Of a DNA stretch of 64,000 bases, positions 9,511-17,998 are shown one piece after another. Below the pieces are notes generated by a model. The model did no database searches. It worked only from the letters and a program-made list of their open reading frames with translations, and had not been told where the DNA came from. Numbering within the stretch: the first letter of the stretch is position 1; each line of letters opens with the position of its first letter. Source of the stretch: Spirochaetota bacterium (GTDB lineage Bacteria; Spirochaetota; GWB1-36-13; JAKPDD01); the NCBI GenBank assembly GCA_029552945.1, contig JAKPDD010000023.1, positions 1-64,000 of the forward strand, written 5' to 3'. Both the position numbers and the translations under genes were made by a program.

Positions 9511-9900
9511 TTAAAACAAACTAATAACTTTTTTTAAATGCCAGTACTTCCTAAACTTAACAGAATAATTCTTTGCCCAGATTTCAAAAACTTCATCAAT
9601 CGAATAATCTTTATTATCTCTTTTATCCAGATAGGCTTTAAGTTCCATTATCTTTTCCATCTGAGCTTTATTATAATCCATAAGTTCTTCCTGGTTCATA
9701 ACATAATCATAATCAACATCTTCAGATAAAAGACATAATAGTTCAATAGGTTTTGAAAAATTATTAATAAGAAATTTATTAAAAGTCTGAGCAATTCCTC
9801 TATTAATAATACTGTTGTAATAGGATGGTTCAATAACATTACAGAACATAAAATAGGAGGGTATATCATACCATAATTCTAAAATTCTTGTGCTAATCAT
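9511..9900 (-). CDS. Uncharacterised 129-residue protein
   Basis: I do not recognise this small cytoplasmic protein. It has an aromatic-rich N-terminal half and a charged helical C-terminal half (EELMDYNKAQMEKIMELKAY, then a basic tail). It has an excellent GGAGG ribosome binding site eight bases before the ATG, which makes it a real gene. A sequence ACCGATAA (9933-9940, complement) 33 bases upstream resembles a sigma-28 -10 element, but no convincing -35 is found 15 bases further up. A gap of 70 bases separates it from the FecR-like gene upstream. Confidence 0.7.
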   Translation of the reverse strand: MISTRILELWYDIPSYFMFCNVIEPSYYNSIINRGIAQTFNKFLINNFSKPIELLCLLSEDVDYDYVMNQEELMDYNKAQMEKIMELKAYLDKRDNKDYSIDEVFEIWAKNYSVKFRKYWHLKKVISLF

Positions 9901-9970
9901 ATAAACCTCCTTGTATTAGGTTTACATTATAATTATCGGTTTTATAAGTAAATAAAGCAATAAAATTATT

Positions 9971-10837
9971 TTATTTTTTAAGCTTCTTTTCCTTTGCCTT
10001 TTTTAATAAACTATCCATATCATTTATATCTTTATTCATCATATCTTCAATATCTTTACTCTTTTTCTCAATACTTTTTTCTATTTCTTCACTCTTTTTT
10101 TCTTTTAGTTCTTCAATCTCTTTAGACTTCTTTTCTGTAAACTCCTGCTGTTTTTTTGTCTCATTTTCAATATATTCTTCCTGTTTATTTAGTTCTTCTT
10201 TTATTATATCATCCCCAACATCTTCAGTTTCTATTTCAAGTATTTTATTTGCTTCTTCCTTTTTTAGATTTTTTATTTTCTGTTTAATTTTTTCATTTTC
10301 ATCAACAGTAATAACTACCTTTTTCCCTTTTTCTACTATAATTTCTGGTGCATTCTCAATATTCCTCTTAACCCAAACTTTTCCATCACTAACTATAAGT
10401 GTATCTTTTTTACCATCAGTCTCTATTTTAAACACAGTCCCCCTTACTCCAGCTGAGATAGCAGGTGTTTTACAAGAATAGACTTTTCCTTTAAGAGTTT
10501 CAATATTATTTATAATAGTACCTTTCTTCATATCAATGTTAACTTTTTGAGAATCAAGTTCAGAAAGATTAATAATAGATTCAGAATATAAAGTAAATGT
10601 AGTATTTTCCCACAAAAAAATCCTTAAAACAGACTTTTTATCTGTTTTTAAAATTACAGGTGCTGTTAATTCTTCATTAACATTAATATTTTCCCATTTA
10701 TTTCCATCAAATGACTTATATGCCATACCTTGAATAAAGATAACTTTTGCCTTATTTTGTTGCTCAACTGTTTGTGTTTTTTTCCCACATCCAAAAATCA
10801 AAAGTGTAATAATAATAAAAAATAAAATCTTTTTCAT
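9971..10837 (-). CDS. FecR-domain lipoprotein with charged coiled-coil tail
   Basis: The 288-residue product begins with a lipoprotein signal peptide (lipobox LIFGC, Cys near residue 17). Residues about 30-180 form a FecR-type domain: VILKTDKKSVLRI, a stretch with INLSEL, then TPAISAGVRGTVFKIE, a typical motif of periplasmic FecR domains. From about residue 200 the protein becomes a highly charged Glu/Lys coiled coil with short repeats of the type KKS-x-E-IE. It is probably a periplasmic anchored structural or sensing lipoprotein; no FecA or sigma factor is nearby, so iron signalling is not implied. Its ATG overlaps the prmA stop (ATGA). Confidence 0.8.
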   Translation of the reverse strand: MKKILFFIIITLLIFGCGKKTQTVEQQNKAKVIFIQGMAYKSFDGNKWENINVNEELTAPVILKTDKKSVLRIFLWENTTFTLYSESIINLSELDSQKVNIDMKKGTIINNIETLKGKVYSCKTPAISAGVRGTVFKIETDGKKDTLIVSDGKVWVKRNIENAPEIIVEKGKKVVITVDENEKIKQKIKNLKKEEANKILEIETEDVGDDIIKEELNKQEEYIENETKKQQEFTEKKSKEIEELKEKKSEEIEKSIEKKSKDIEDMMNKDINDMDSLLKKAKEKKLKK

Positions 10838-11697
10838 ATTTTCCCCCTAATTTTAATAAATAACCAGTCATCCAAATAATCTTCTTTAATTATTTCATAA
10901 CCCTTTTTATTAAAAAATTTTTTTATATCCTCTTTTTTATTTCTTAAAATACCCGATATTAAATAATAACTAATATTATCAAAATTTACAACATTAAATA
11001 TCTCTTCTACAACATCATAAGTAATATTTATAAGTGCTAAATCAAAAATTGAAAGATCTATTTTTTTATAATCTTGTACTATATCAATGTTATATATATC
11101 ATACTCATTTTTTTTTAATCCATTTAATTCAACCGTTTCTTCACAAGACTCTATGGCCATAGGATCTATTTCAACAAAAGCAACATACTTAGCTCCTAAC
11201 TTAACTGCAAGAGCACCCAATATACCTGACCCACAACCAATATCTATAACATTCTTATCTTTAAAATCAATATCAACCATATTTTCCATTACAAGTCTTG
11301 TAGTGGGATGATGTCCTGTACCAAAACCCATCTTAGGATTTATAATTATCTTCTTCTCACAATCAACATCCTCCCACGGAGGAGTTATAACAAAATCTTT
11401 TATCTTTATTGGTCTAAAAAACTCCTTATATTTGTATAACCAATCTTTATCTTCAAGAACCTTAACTAAAAACTCAGGTGATGTTATTGTAAAAAACTTC
11501 TTTAAATTATCAAAAATAGAACAAAGATCTGATATTACATATTTTTCATTATCTGAATATCTTATATATACATTAAGTACTGTAATCCCTTTTTCTTCCT
11601 CTATTGCAAACTTATAGTTTCTTATTGTGAGTTCAAAAGATAAAGGCTCCTCTATTTGAGGGTCTATTACTCTACTTATAACTTTTATTTTGTCTAT
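10834..11697 (-). CDS. prmA: Ribosomal protein L11 methyltransferase, apparent AUA start
   Basis: PrmA trimethylates ribosomal protein L11 using S-adenosylmethionine. The methyltransferase part is clear: GFGTGHHPTT near residue 125, the SAM loop DIGCGSGILG, and the substrate motif NITYDV (family NILA/NIxxxx). Canonical-start calling would begin at the internal MGFGTGHHPTT and give only 165 residues, but the open frame continues upstream for 122 codons encoding a normal N-terminal domain, including the family-typical KYKEFFRPIKI and PPWE segments. That upstream part has no ATG, GTG or TTG. An AGGAGG lies six bases before an in-frame ATA at 11697-11695, giving a full 287 residues, the family's usual length. 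It follows the upstream gene's stop by ten bases. Confidence 0.85.
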   Translation of the reverse strand: MDKIKVISRVIDPQIEEPLSFELTIRNYKFAIEEEKGITVLNVYIRYSDNEKYVISDLCSIFDNLKKFFTITSPEFLVKVLEDKDWLYKYKEFFRPIKIKDFVITPPWEDVDCEKKIIINPKMGFGTGHHPTTRLVMENMVDIDFKDKNVIDIGCGSGILGALAVKLGAKYVAFVEIDPMAIESCEETVELNGLKKNEYDIYNIDIVQDYKKIDLSIFDLALINITYDVVEEIFNVVNFDNISYYLISGILRNKKEDIKKFFNKKGYEIIKEDYLDDWLFIKIRGKI

Positions 11698-11707
11698 TTT
11701 TGTCCTC

Positions 11708-12346
11708 CTAATAATATATTCCCACCCTAAAAAAAATGCTTAAAGTATTGTCAGTATAGCCACCATAATTTATTCTTTCATAACTACCATAGCCAGAGGC
11801 AGCCGTTAATAAATCCTCATAATGTTGTGAATATAATTTAATTAAATCTAATTCAATTTCTGTGCCAAGTACAAAAAAATCAATTATCTTTAAAATGCTA
11901 ATTGAAAATGGGGCTCCAACTTTTCTGTAGCCCTTATAACTATAAAAATAGTCTACCAAAGTGGTAAGTCTCATCTTTATTTCGTTATGTTTATAAGAAA
12001 TACCAAATGAAAATGAAAGGATAAAATCGTTAAAATCTAATAAATATTCACCCCCTAAAAACCCAGATACAAAATATGAACTTTCCTTAACATATGAATC
12101 AGGTAATATTGGTTTTATATTCTTATAGCCACCAACTATTTTTAACCTTGGATTAAGTCCATCACTGCCACTTATTGATACACCTACAACTGGTAATGAG
12201 GTATTATACCCATTATAATCTACAGAATTAAAATAATTATATGATAAACCAATTTCAAAGGTACTTATAGCAGAATATAAAGGATTAAATAGATTAATTA
12301 TTAAAATCAAAAAAGTTAATAGAAAAATATTATTTGATTTTTTCAT
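11708..12346 (-). CDS. Putative outer-membrane beta-barrel-like exported protein
   Basis: The 212-residue protein has a clear Sec signal peptide (about residues 1-25, ending near LYSAIS) and a mature part with alternating hydrophobic/polar strands rich in Tyr, Phe and Gly, ending in aromatic residues (FFRVGIYY), as in small outer-membrane barrels. No named family is recognised. It overlaps the end of thrC by 17 bases and its TAG stop abuts the prmA ribosome binding site, so thrC, this gene, prmA and the FecR gene look like one operon. Confidence 0.7.
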   Translation of the reverse strand: MKKSNNIFLLTFLILIINLFNPLYSAISTFEIGLSYNYFNSVDYNGYNTSLPVVGVSISGSDGLNPRLKIVGGYKNIKPILPDSYVKESSYFVSGFLGGEYLLDFNDFILSFSFGISYKHNEIKMRLTTLVDYFYSYKGYRKVGAPFSISILKIIDFFVLGTEIELDLIKLYSQHYEDLLTAASGYGSYERINYGGYTDNTLSIFFRVGIYY

Positions 12347-13649
12347 ATAATACTTTTCTTACCTTTTCAGGATCAGGTTCAAGCACAATAGGAGTATTTG
12401 CATATTTTGATACTAGTCCATCAAGTTTATTTTCATGATAAAGTGCTTTTGTATTTGCAAACTTTAACCCATGTGCTGTAGATATTACAACAACACTACT
12501 TCCTTTTTCTATTCTACCATCTTTAACAAGCTTCTCCATAACAGCAAGTGCAACCCCAGTATGAGGGCATGTAAACATACCATATCTATCATATTTTGCA
12601 GATGCATCTGCAAGTTCCTGTTCTGATGCCTGTTCAACAATTCCGTTGAAAACTTTTAAAGTCTTTATAGCTTTATCTCTACTTACAGGGTTACCTATCT
12701 GAATAGCAGAGGCCAATGTTTTTTTTGCTTGAACTGGTTTAAACTCTTTAAAATCTTTTTTATAGGAAAGATATAAAGGATTAGCATTCTCAGCCTGAGC
12801 AAGTACTATTCGAGGCACTTTGTTTATAAGCCCTAGCTCTTTCATCATTAAAATACCATTACCAAGTGCTGAAACATTCCCCAAATTGCCACCAGGTATA
12901 ATAAAATAGTCAGGAACATTATAATCAAGTTGTTCAATAGTTTCAATACCAACAACTTTTTGCCCCTCAATCCTAAGTGAGTTCATAGAGTTTGCAAGGT
13001 ATATAGTGTTATCTTTTGTAACCTCCTGTACAACCTTCATACATCCATCAAAGTCAGTTTCAAGGGCAAGTACAATTGAACCATTTGATATAGGTTGAAC
13101 AAGCTGGGCTATTGATATTTTATTATGAGGAAGAAATACTATTGTTGGTATACCAGCATAACTCCCATAACTTGATAATGCAGCTGATGTATCACCTGTT
13201 GACGCACATGCTATCGCTTTTATATTCTTTTTATCCTTATGAATCATCTGATTTACCATAGATACTAAAACAGTCATTCCAAGGTCTTTAAAAGAACCTG
13301 TATGAGTATTCCCACAGTGTTTTATCCATAAGTTTGATAGCCCCAACTCATTAGCAATTGCTGGTATTGGAGTAAGCGGGTTGTATCCTTCGCCTAAACT
13401 TACTATATATTTATCATCCATCAATGGATTTACCCACTCTTTTTTATTCCATATACCAGATGTATAAGGGAATTTATATCCTGCCCTTCTTTCTCTAAAA
13501 GTATTTCTCCAGTACTCAGCTGATTTTCCCTTAAGTGAATCTACATCATGTACTACCTCAAGAAGGTCACCACACTTTTTACATTGATATATAACTTCAT
13601 TTAATGGATAGGTTTCACAACCATTTATACACCTAAAATATGCATTCAT
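12330..13649 (-). CDS. thrC: Threonine synthase
   Basis: ThrC is a PLP enzyme converting O-phosphohomoserine to threonine. This 439-residue protein has the N-terminal zinc-ribbon-like cluster (CINGCETYPL, then QCKKCGD), the PLP lysine in GSFKDLGM near residue 118, the ASTGDTSAALSSYG loop near 148, the glycine-rich PGGNLGNVSALGNG phosphate-binding segment and a C-terminal CPHTGVALAV motif. Length and order match the short (class II, plant/archaeal-like) synthases. GAGGAG precedes the ATG. The next genes of the aspartate pathway for threonine are not in the window. Confidence 0.93.
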   Translation of the reverse strand: MNAYFRCINGCETYPLNEVIYQCKKCGDLLEVVHDVDSLKGKSAEYWRNTFRERRAGYKFPYTSGIWNKKEWVNPLMDDKYIVSLGEGYNPLTPIPAIANELGLSNLWIKHCGNTHTGSFKDLGMTVLVSMVNQMIHKDKKNIKAIACASTGDTSAALSSYGSYAGIPTIVFLPHNKISIAQLVQPISNGSIVLALETDFDGCMKVVQEVTKDNTIYLANSMNSLRIEGQKVVGIETIEQLDYNVPDYFIIPGGNLGNVSALGNGILMMKELGLINKVPRIVLAQAENANPLYLSYKKDFKEFKPVQAKKTLASAIQIGNPVSRDKAIKTLKVFNGIVEQASEQELADASAKYDRYGMFTCPHTGVALAVMEKLVKDGRIEKGSSVVVISTAHGLKFANTKALYHENKLDGLVSKYANTPIVLEPDPEKVRKVLYEKIK

Positions 13650-13771
13650 AAAATCTCCTCATAAAATTTTAATTAAAAAAATTTTAGAATTTAAATTTAA
13701 TTGTTTAATTTATTAAATTAATAAATCGAAACTTAATAAGTATAAAAATCAAATTCCTTTTGGGAAATTAT

Positions 13772-14986
13772 ATGAAATACTTTTTAGACAATATTTATAA
13801 AGTTGAGTCAACATCTCAAGGAAAAGGTATAATAGGTGTAAATGAGAATATAATATCATATAAAATGGACAAAGACACAAAAGTATTTGAACTTGGCTCA
13901 GATTATTTCTTATATCCAGGATTTGTAAACTCTCATGACCACATGTTAGGAACATACTTCCCAAGAGTTGGGAAAGGGCCTTATATAAACTGGCTTCCAT
14001 GGGATAATGATCTTAAAGATGCTATGATCTATAAAGAAAGAGGTACTTTTACAAACTATGAACTATATTTTCTTTCATCAATAAGAAACATAATCTCTGG
14101 GGTAACATGGGTCTCTGACCACATACCACACAGTGTTAATGAAAAGTTTATAGGGCATCTACCAATTAATATAATAAAAGATTATACTTTAGCACATGAA
14201 GTATCATCTTATGACCTGAAGTGGGGTGACCCTGCAACTGAGCATGAAAAAGCAAAGAAAAATAAAATACCTTTTATAACCCATATTGAAGAAGGCTTTG
14301 ACCAAGAGTCTGAAAAAGGAGTTGAATACCTTAAAGAATTTAATGCACTTGATGAATACACAGTAATGGTTCATGGTATTGCCTTATCTGATAAAGACAT
14401 TGAGGATATAGCTAAATCAAAAGCACACCTTGTCTGGTGTCCAACCTCTAACTGGTTTATGTTTGAAAAGACAGCTGATATAAAAAAATGGCTTTCAAAC
14501 AACATAAATGTTTGTCTTGGAACAGATTCTCCAATGTCTGGTGGCATGAATCTTTTAGAAGAGATAAACTTTGCAAGTTATATATACAACAAACTTTACG
14601 ATCAGAAGCTTGACCCAAGAATTGTATTTAACATGATAACTGTAAATCCTGCAAAAGCTTTCAGAATTCCTGCAGGTAATTTAAAAGAAGGTACACCTGC
14701 AAACTTTGTAATTACAAAAAAAGTAAAAAATGACCCATATGAAAATATACTGTGCCTTAAACTATCTGATATAAGCCTTGTTGTAATAAACGGTAAACCT
14801 GTTTATGGTGATATAAGATTTAAAAATATAATTGAATATTTAAAAATACAATATATGGAATTAAAAATAGAATGCGAAAATAAGTTCCTTGCAATAAGAG
14901 GAGCACTTAAAATTTTAAAAGACCTTAAAACAAAAATAGAATATTTTAAGTATTTACCATTTATACCAATAAACTTTAAAAAGTAA
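13772..14986 (+). CDS. Amidohydrolase (TrzN/AtzA/SsnA-like metal-dependent hydrolase)
   Basis: The protein of about 404 residues is a member of the amidohydrolase superfamily that hydrolyses amide, amidine or chloro groups on small heterocyclic or guanidino substrates. Metal ligands are visible in order: HDHM near residue 56 in PGFVNSHDHM, the FITHIEEG His, the VMVHGIAL His, and the Asp in CLGTDSPMS. The typical C-terminal NPAKAFRIPAGNLKEGTPANFVI small beta-domain follows. The exact substrate cannot be read from sequence. An ATG is preferred to the TTG 12 bases upstream. A last helical extension of about 50 residues is unusual. It is the first of four plus-strand genes ending with RNase R. 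Confidence 0.85.
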   Translation: MKYFLDNIYKVESTSQGKGIIGVNENIISYKMDKDTKVFELGSDYFLYPGFVNSHDHMLGTYFPRVGKGPYINWLPWDNDLKDAMIYKERGTFTNYELYFLSSIRNIISGVTWVSDHIPHSVNEKFIGHLPINIIKDYTLAHEVSSYDLKWGDPATEHEKAKKNKIPFITHIEEGFDQESEKGVEYLKEFNALDEYTVMVHGIALSDKDIEDIAKSKAHLVWCPTSNWFMFEKTADIKKWLSNNINVCLGTDSPMSGGMNLLEEINFASYIYNKLYDQKLDPRIVFNMITVNPAKAFRIPAGNLKEGTPANFVITKKVKNDPYENILCLKLSDISLVVINGKPVYGDIRFKNIIEYLKIQYMELKIECENKFLAIRGALKILKDLKTKIEYFKYLPFIPINFKK

Positions 14987-14991
14987 AAAAC

Positions 14992-15552
14992 ATGCCAGAA
15001 ATAAAAAAATATAAAAAAGACTCAATTGTATACTTTAAAGGTGACCCAAGAAAAGAGATTTTCCTTATAAAAGAAGGGAAAGTATTATGTGAATCAACAG
15101 GTTTTTATAATGAAACTATAAGAGCAATTCTTGGACCAGGAGAGTTTTTTGGTCTTAAATCAGCAATAGCAGGTTATCCTAAAGAGGAAACAGTAAATGT
15201 TATTGAAGATAGTATAATAATACTTTTTTCAATAAAAGAGTTTGAGAATCTTATAAAGTCCAACCCTAATGTAGGTTTAAAAATATTAAAAGCATTAAGT
15301 TCTGACTTAAGAGCTATAGGGAAAGAGGAAAAAAGACTACTTACACAAAACATATTTGAAGACCCTGGTAATGAAATGATAAAAATGGGATTATACTTTT
15401 TTAATAAAAAAGACTATACAAATGCATTATGTATCTGGGAAAGGTTTAAAAACTTTTTCCCAAATCATACCCAAATACCAGAAGTAAATGAATATATAGA
15501 AAAAGTAAAAGAGGCACAGAAAACAGGTTACCACCCTGTGCTTAAAAAATGA
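14992..15552 (+). CDS. Cyclic-nucleotide-binding-domain protein with helical tail
   Basis: Residues about 1-115 form a cNMP-binding (Crp-like) beta-roll: YFKGDPRKEIFLIKEGKV, a GPGEFFG turn and a final helix. The arginine-containing phosphate cassette expected after FFG is not clearly conserved (LKSAIAGYPKEE), so nucleotide binding is uncertain. There is no helix-turn-helix; instead the C-terminal 60 residues resemble a single TPR-like helical pair (GLYFFNKKDYTNALCIWERF). It starts five bases after the amidohydrolase stop and sits just ahead of a second cNMP-domain gene, with which it probably works. Confidence 0.8.
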   Translation: MPEIKKYKKDSIVYFKGDPRKEIFLIKEGKVLCESTGFYNETIRAILGPGEFFGLKSAIAGYPKEETVNVIEDSIIILFSIKEFENLIKSNPNVGLKILKALSSDLRAIGKEEKRLLTQNIFEDPGNEMIKMGLYFFNKKDYTNALCIWERFKNFFPNHTQIPEVNEYIEKVKEAQKTGYHPVLKK

Positions 15553-15559
15553 GGACACA

Positions 15560-16222
15560 ATGGGAGAAACACAAAAAACATACAATAAAGATTATAAAGC
15601 AGGACAAGTTATTTTTTGTGAGTTTGAGCCAGGTACATCTTTTTATATGATAAGAAAAGGAAAGGTAAGAATAAGTAAAATCTCAGAAACGCAGGAAAAA
15701 ATACTTGACGTTCTTACAGAAGGTTCAATATTTGGGGAAATGGCTATACTTGAACAGGCACCAAGAAGTGCGACAGCAATAGCAGAGACCGATACTTCAT
15801 TGATAGAGTTTACAAAAGAAAACTTTAAAGACCTTTTATCACAATATCCTGATTTATTAGCATCCCTTATAAGAATTCTTTCAAAACGAATATTTGAAGC
15901 CAAAAGAAGGCTCTCTGTGATGCAATTAAAAGATGAAGAATCAAAACTAATAGATGCAATCCTTATGCTTGTAGAAAATATAGCTAAAAAAGACCCTGAT
16001 ATAATTAATGAAAAAGAGATAACAATTGCAGTTACAATCGAAGAATTGGGAAACTGGTGCGGAATTGATGAAAAAAAAACAAAAGCCTTACTTTTTGATT
16101 TTCAGAGAGCAGGTAAAATAGATATAAAACCAGATTCAATAATTGTAAAAGACTTACAGGATTTTGTAAGAATAATGGAAAGAAAGAGAAAATTTGCAAA
16201 GTCTGAAAATGAATCTCAGTAA
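15560..16222 (+). CDS. Crp/Fnr-type cNMP-binding regulator-like protein
   Basis: The 220-residue protein has an N-terminal cNMP-binding beta-roll with a good phosphate cassette (GEMAILEQAPRSATAIA near residue 65), including the Glu and Arg that bind cyclic nucleotide. The C-terminal 75 residues fit a winged-helix position (TVEELGNWCGIDEKKTKALLFDFQRAGKI), so it may bind DNA, though it is not a standard Crp recognition helix. GAGGA precedes the ATG. It overlaps the start of the RNase R gene. It may respond to cAMP, cGMP or a cyclic dinucleotide; no cyclase is in the window. Confidence 0.85.
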   Translation: MGETQKTYNKDYKAGQVIFCEFEPGTSFYMIRKGKVRISKISETQEKILDVLTEGSIFGEMAILEQAPRSATAIAETDTSLIEFTKENFKDLLSQYPDLLASLIRILSKRIFEAKRRLSVMQLKDEESKLIDAILMLVENIAKKDPDIINEKEITIAVTIEELGNWCGIDEKKTKALLFDFQRAGKIDIKPDSIIVKDLQDFVRIMERKRKFAKSENESQ

Positions 16223-17906
16223 TGAAGATATTCTTTTTTTCTTAAAAAAGAAGAATATAACATCTTTTAACCTTAATGGACTTTATAAATATTTTGGCAT
16301 TAAAACAAAAAATGAAAGAAAACTGTTAAAGAAGTCTATAAAAGAACTTATTAAAAATGAAAATATTAAAAAAGAAAATGGAATATTTTTCCTACTAGAT
16401 AAAAAAGAAATCAAATCAGTAAAGAACAGAATAATCGGTTATAAAAGCCCTATAAAAGACTTTTATATAGTATGCAAAACATTTAAAATTAAACCCTCTT
16501 TCCCAGATGAAGTTTTAAAAGAAGCTGAGGTTATAGCCTTTATCCCAGAAAATGAGATAAAAAATAGAAAAGATTACAGAAATCATATAGTATTTACAAT
16601 AGACGGAGAAGATGCAAAAGACTTAGATGATGCTGTTGGTATATATGAAGATACAGACTATACTACATTATTTGTACATATTGCAGACGTTTCATTCTAT
16701 GTAAAAGAAGGGTCATTGCTTGATAAAGAAGCCTACAAGAGAGGAACAAGTATATATCTTGCAGACAGAGTTGTTCCAATGTTACCCAAAATTATCTCAA
16801 ATGGAATATGTTCGCTTAATCCAAATGAAGATAGACTGTCAATGTCTGTTGAAATAACATTTGATAAAAACTTTAATATAACCAATTATAAAATAGAACC
16901 AGGGATAATAAAATCATGCAGAAGATTTACATATGAAGAGGTTGAAGAAATAATAAATAATAAAAAAAAGGATGACCTTTATAATATTTTAAAATCAATG
17001 GAAAAACTTGCAAGAGGTTTGAGAGAAAAAAGGTTTAAAGAAGGATCAATAGACTTTGATATACCTGAAACAAAAATAGTTTGTGACAACAAGTCAAGAC
17101 CAATAAAAATAAAAATCCAGGAAAGATTATTCTCGCATTACATAATAGAAGAGTTTATGCTCTCTGCCAATAGGGTTATTGCAGAAATTATGCAAAAAAA
17201 TAATACAGGACTTTTTAGAGTACATGAAGACCCTGACGAGGATAAATTAAACCACTTTAAAAAGATAGCAAACTCTTTAGGTTTTGATACTAAAGGGCTT
17301 AAGAAACCAAAACATTTTCAAGAATTCATTGAAAAAATAAAAAACACTAATTACAACTACATACTGAATACATTACTTTTAAGGTCGATGAAACAGGCAT
17401 ACTATCATCATGAAAATCTTGGGCATTTTGGTCTTGCATTTGACATCTATACACACTTTACCTCCCCTATAAGAAGATATCCAGACCTTGTAGTTCATAG
17501 AATAATAAAAGATATTATCTCTTTTGAATCTTCAAAAGTAAGAAAAAATACTTTAATGTTATCAAAGATAGGGGAATACACATCAAAAATGGAAAGAATA
17601 GCAGCAGAAGCAGAAAGAGCAATAGTAAAAAGAAAGGCAATACACTTTTTAAAAGATAAATTAAATAAAAGTTTTACTGGTATCGTAAGCGGTTTTATAG
17701 AGAAAGGTATTTTTGTCTCATTAGATGATATGGGAATAGAGGGTATGATCCCAAGGACATTACTACCTTCATTTAAATATGAAAAAAATATAGGTTTCAA
17801 GGATGGTAATAAATCTCTTACTCTTGGAACACGTGTAAAAGTAAAGCTAATATCACTTAACCTTAACAAAGAGACAATAGACTTTACTCTAGAACAGATC
17901 TATTAA
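16209..17906 (+). CDS. rnr: Ribonuclease R family 3'-5' exoribonuclease
   Basis: The 565-residue enzyme degrades structured RNA processively from the 3' end. The RNB catalytic domain is clear: TIDGEDAKDLDDAVGI near residue 135 with the clustered metal-binding Asp residues, FVHIADVSFYV, the GTSIYLADRVVPMLP segment and FTSPIRRYPDLVVHR near 420. A C-terminal S1 RNA-binding domain follows (GIVSGFIEKGIFVSLDDMGIEGMI). It is shorter than E. coli RNase R because the N-terminal cold-shock domains are reduced to a helical winged-helix-like segment. The ATG at 16209 is preferred to the TTG 15 bases upstream; either way it overlaps the preceding gene. A hairpin terminator follows. Confidence 0.92.
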   Translation: MNLSNEDILFFLKKKNITSFNLNGLYKYFGIKTKNERKLLKKSIKELIKNENIKKENGIFFLLDKKEIKSVKNRIIGYKSPIKDFYIVCKTFKIKPSFPDEVLKEAEVIAFIPENEIKNRKDYRNHIVFTIDGEDAKDLDDAVGIYEDTDYTTLFVHIADVSFYVKEGSLLDKEAYKRGTSIYLADRVVPMLPKIISNGICSLNPNEDRLSMSVEITFDKNFNITNYKIEPGIIKSCRRFTYEEVEEIINNKKKDDLYNILKSMEKLARGLREKRFKEGSIDFDIPETKIVCDNKSRPIKIKIQERLFSHYIIEEFMLSANRVIAEIMQKNNTGLFRVHEDPDEDKLNHFKKIANSLGFDTKGLKKPKHFQEFIEKIKNTNYNYILNTLLLRSMKQAYYHHENLGHFGLAFDIYTHFTSPIRRYPDLVVHRIIKDIISFESSKVRKNTLMLSKIGEYTSKMERIAAEAERAIVKRKAIHFLKDKLNKSFTGIVSGFIEKGIFVSLDDMGIEGMIPRTLLPSFKYEKNIGFKDGNKSLTLGTRVKVKLISLNLNKETIDFTLEQIY

Positions 17907-17910
17907 TTAA

Positions 17911-17933
17911 AAAGGGGGTATTTTACCCCCTTT
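17911..17933 (+). terminator. Hairpin terminator after rnr
   Basis: A near-perfect inverted repeat (AAAGGGGGTA, TTT loop, TACCCCCTTT) begins five bases after the rnr stop. A-rich and T-rich flanks on both sides mean it could also stop transcripts arriving from the lipase gene on the other strand. Confidence 0.85.
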
Positions 17934-17998
17934 ACCTCCTTTAATGTAACCTAAGAAACTTTATAAGTCTTTAAATACCAAATATACTCATCCGATTA

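Noticed and set aside
11432-11617. A short open frame on the plus strand opposite the N-terminal part of prmA.
   Set aside because: It is antisense to a frame that clearly encodes the PrmA N-terminal domain, and has no ribosome binding site.
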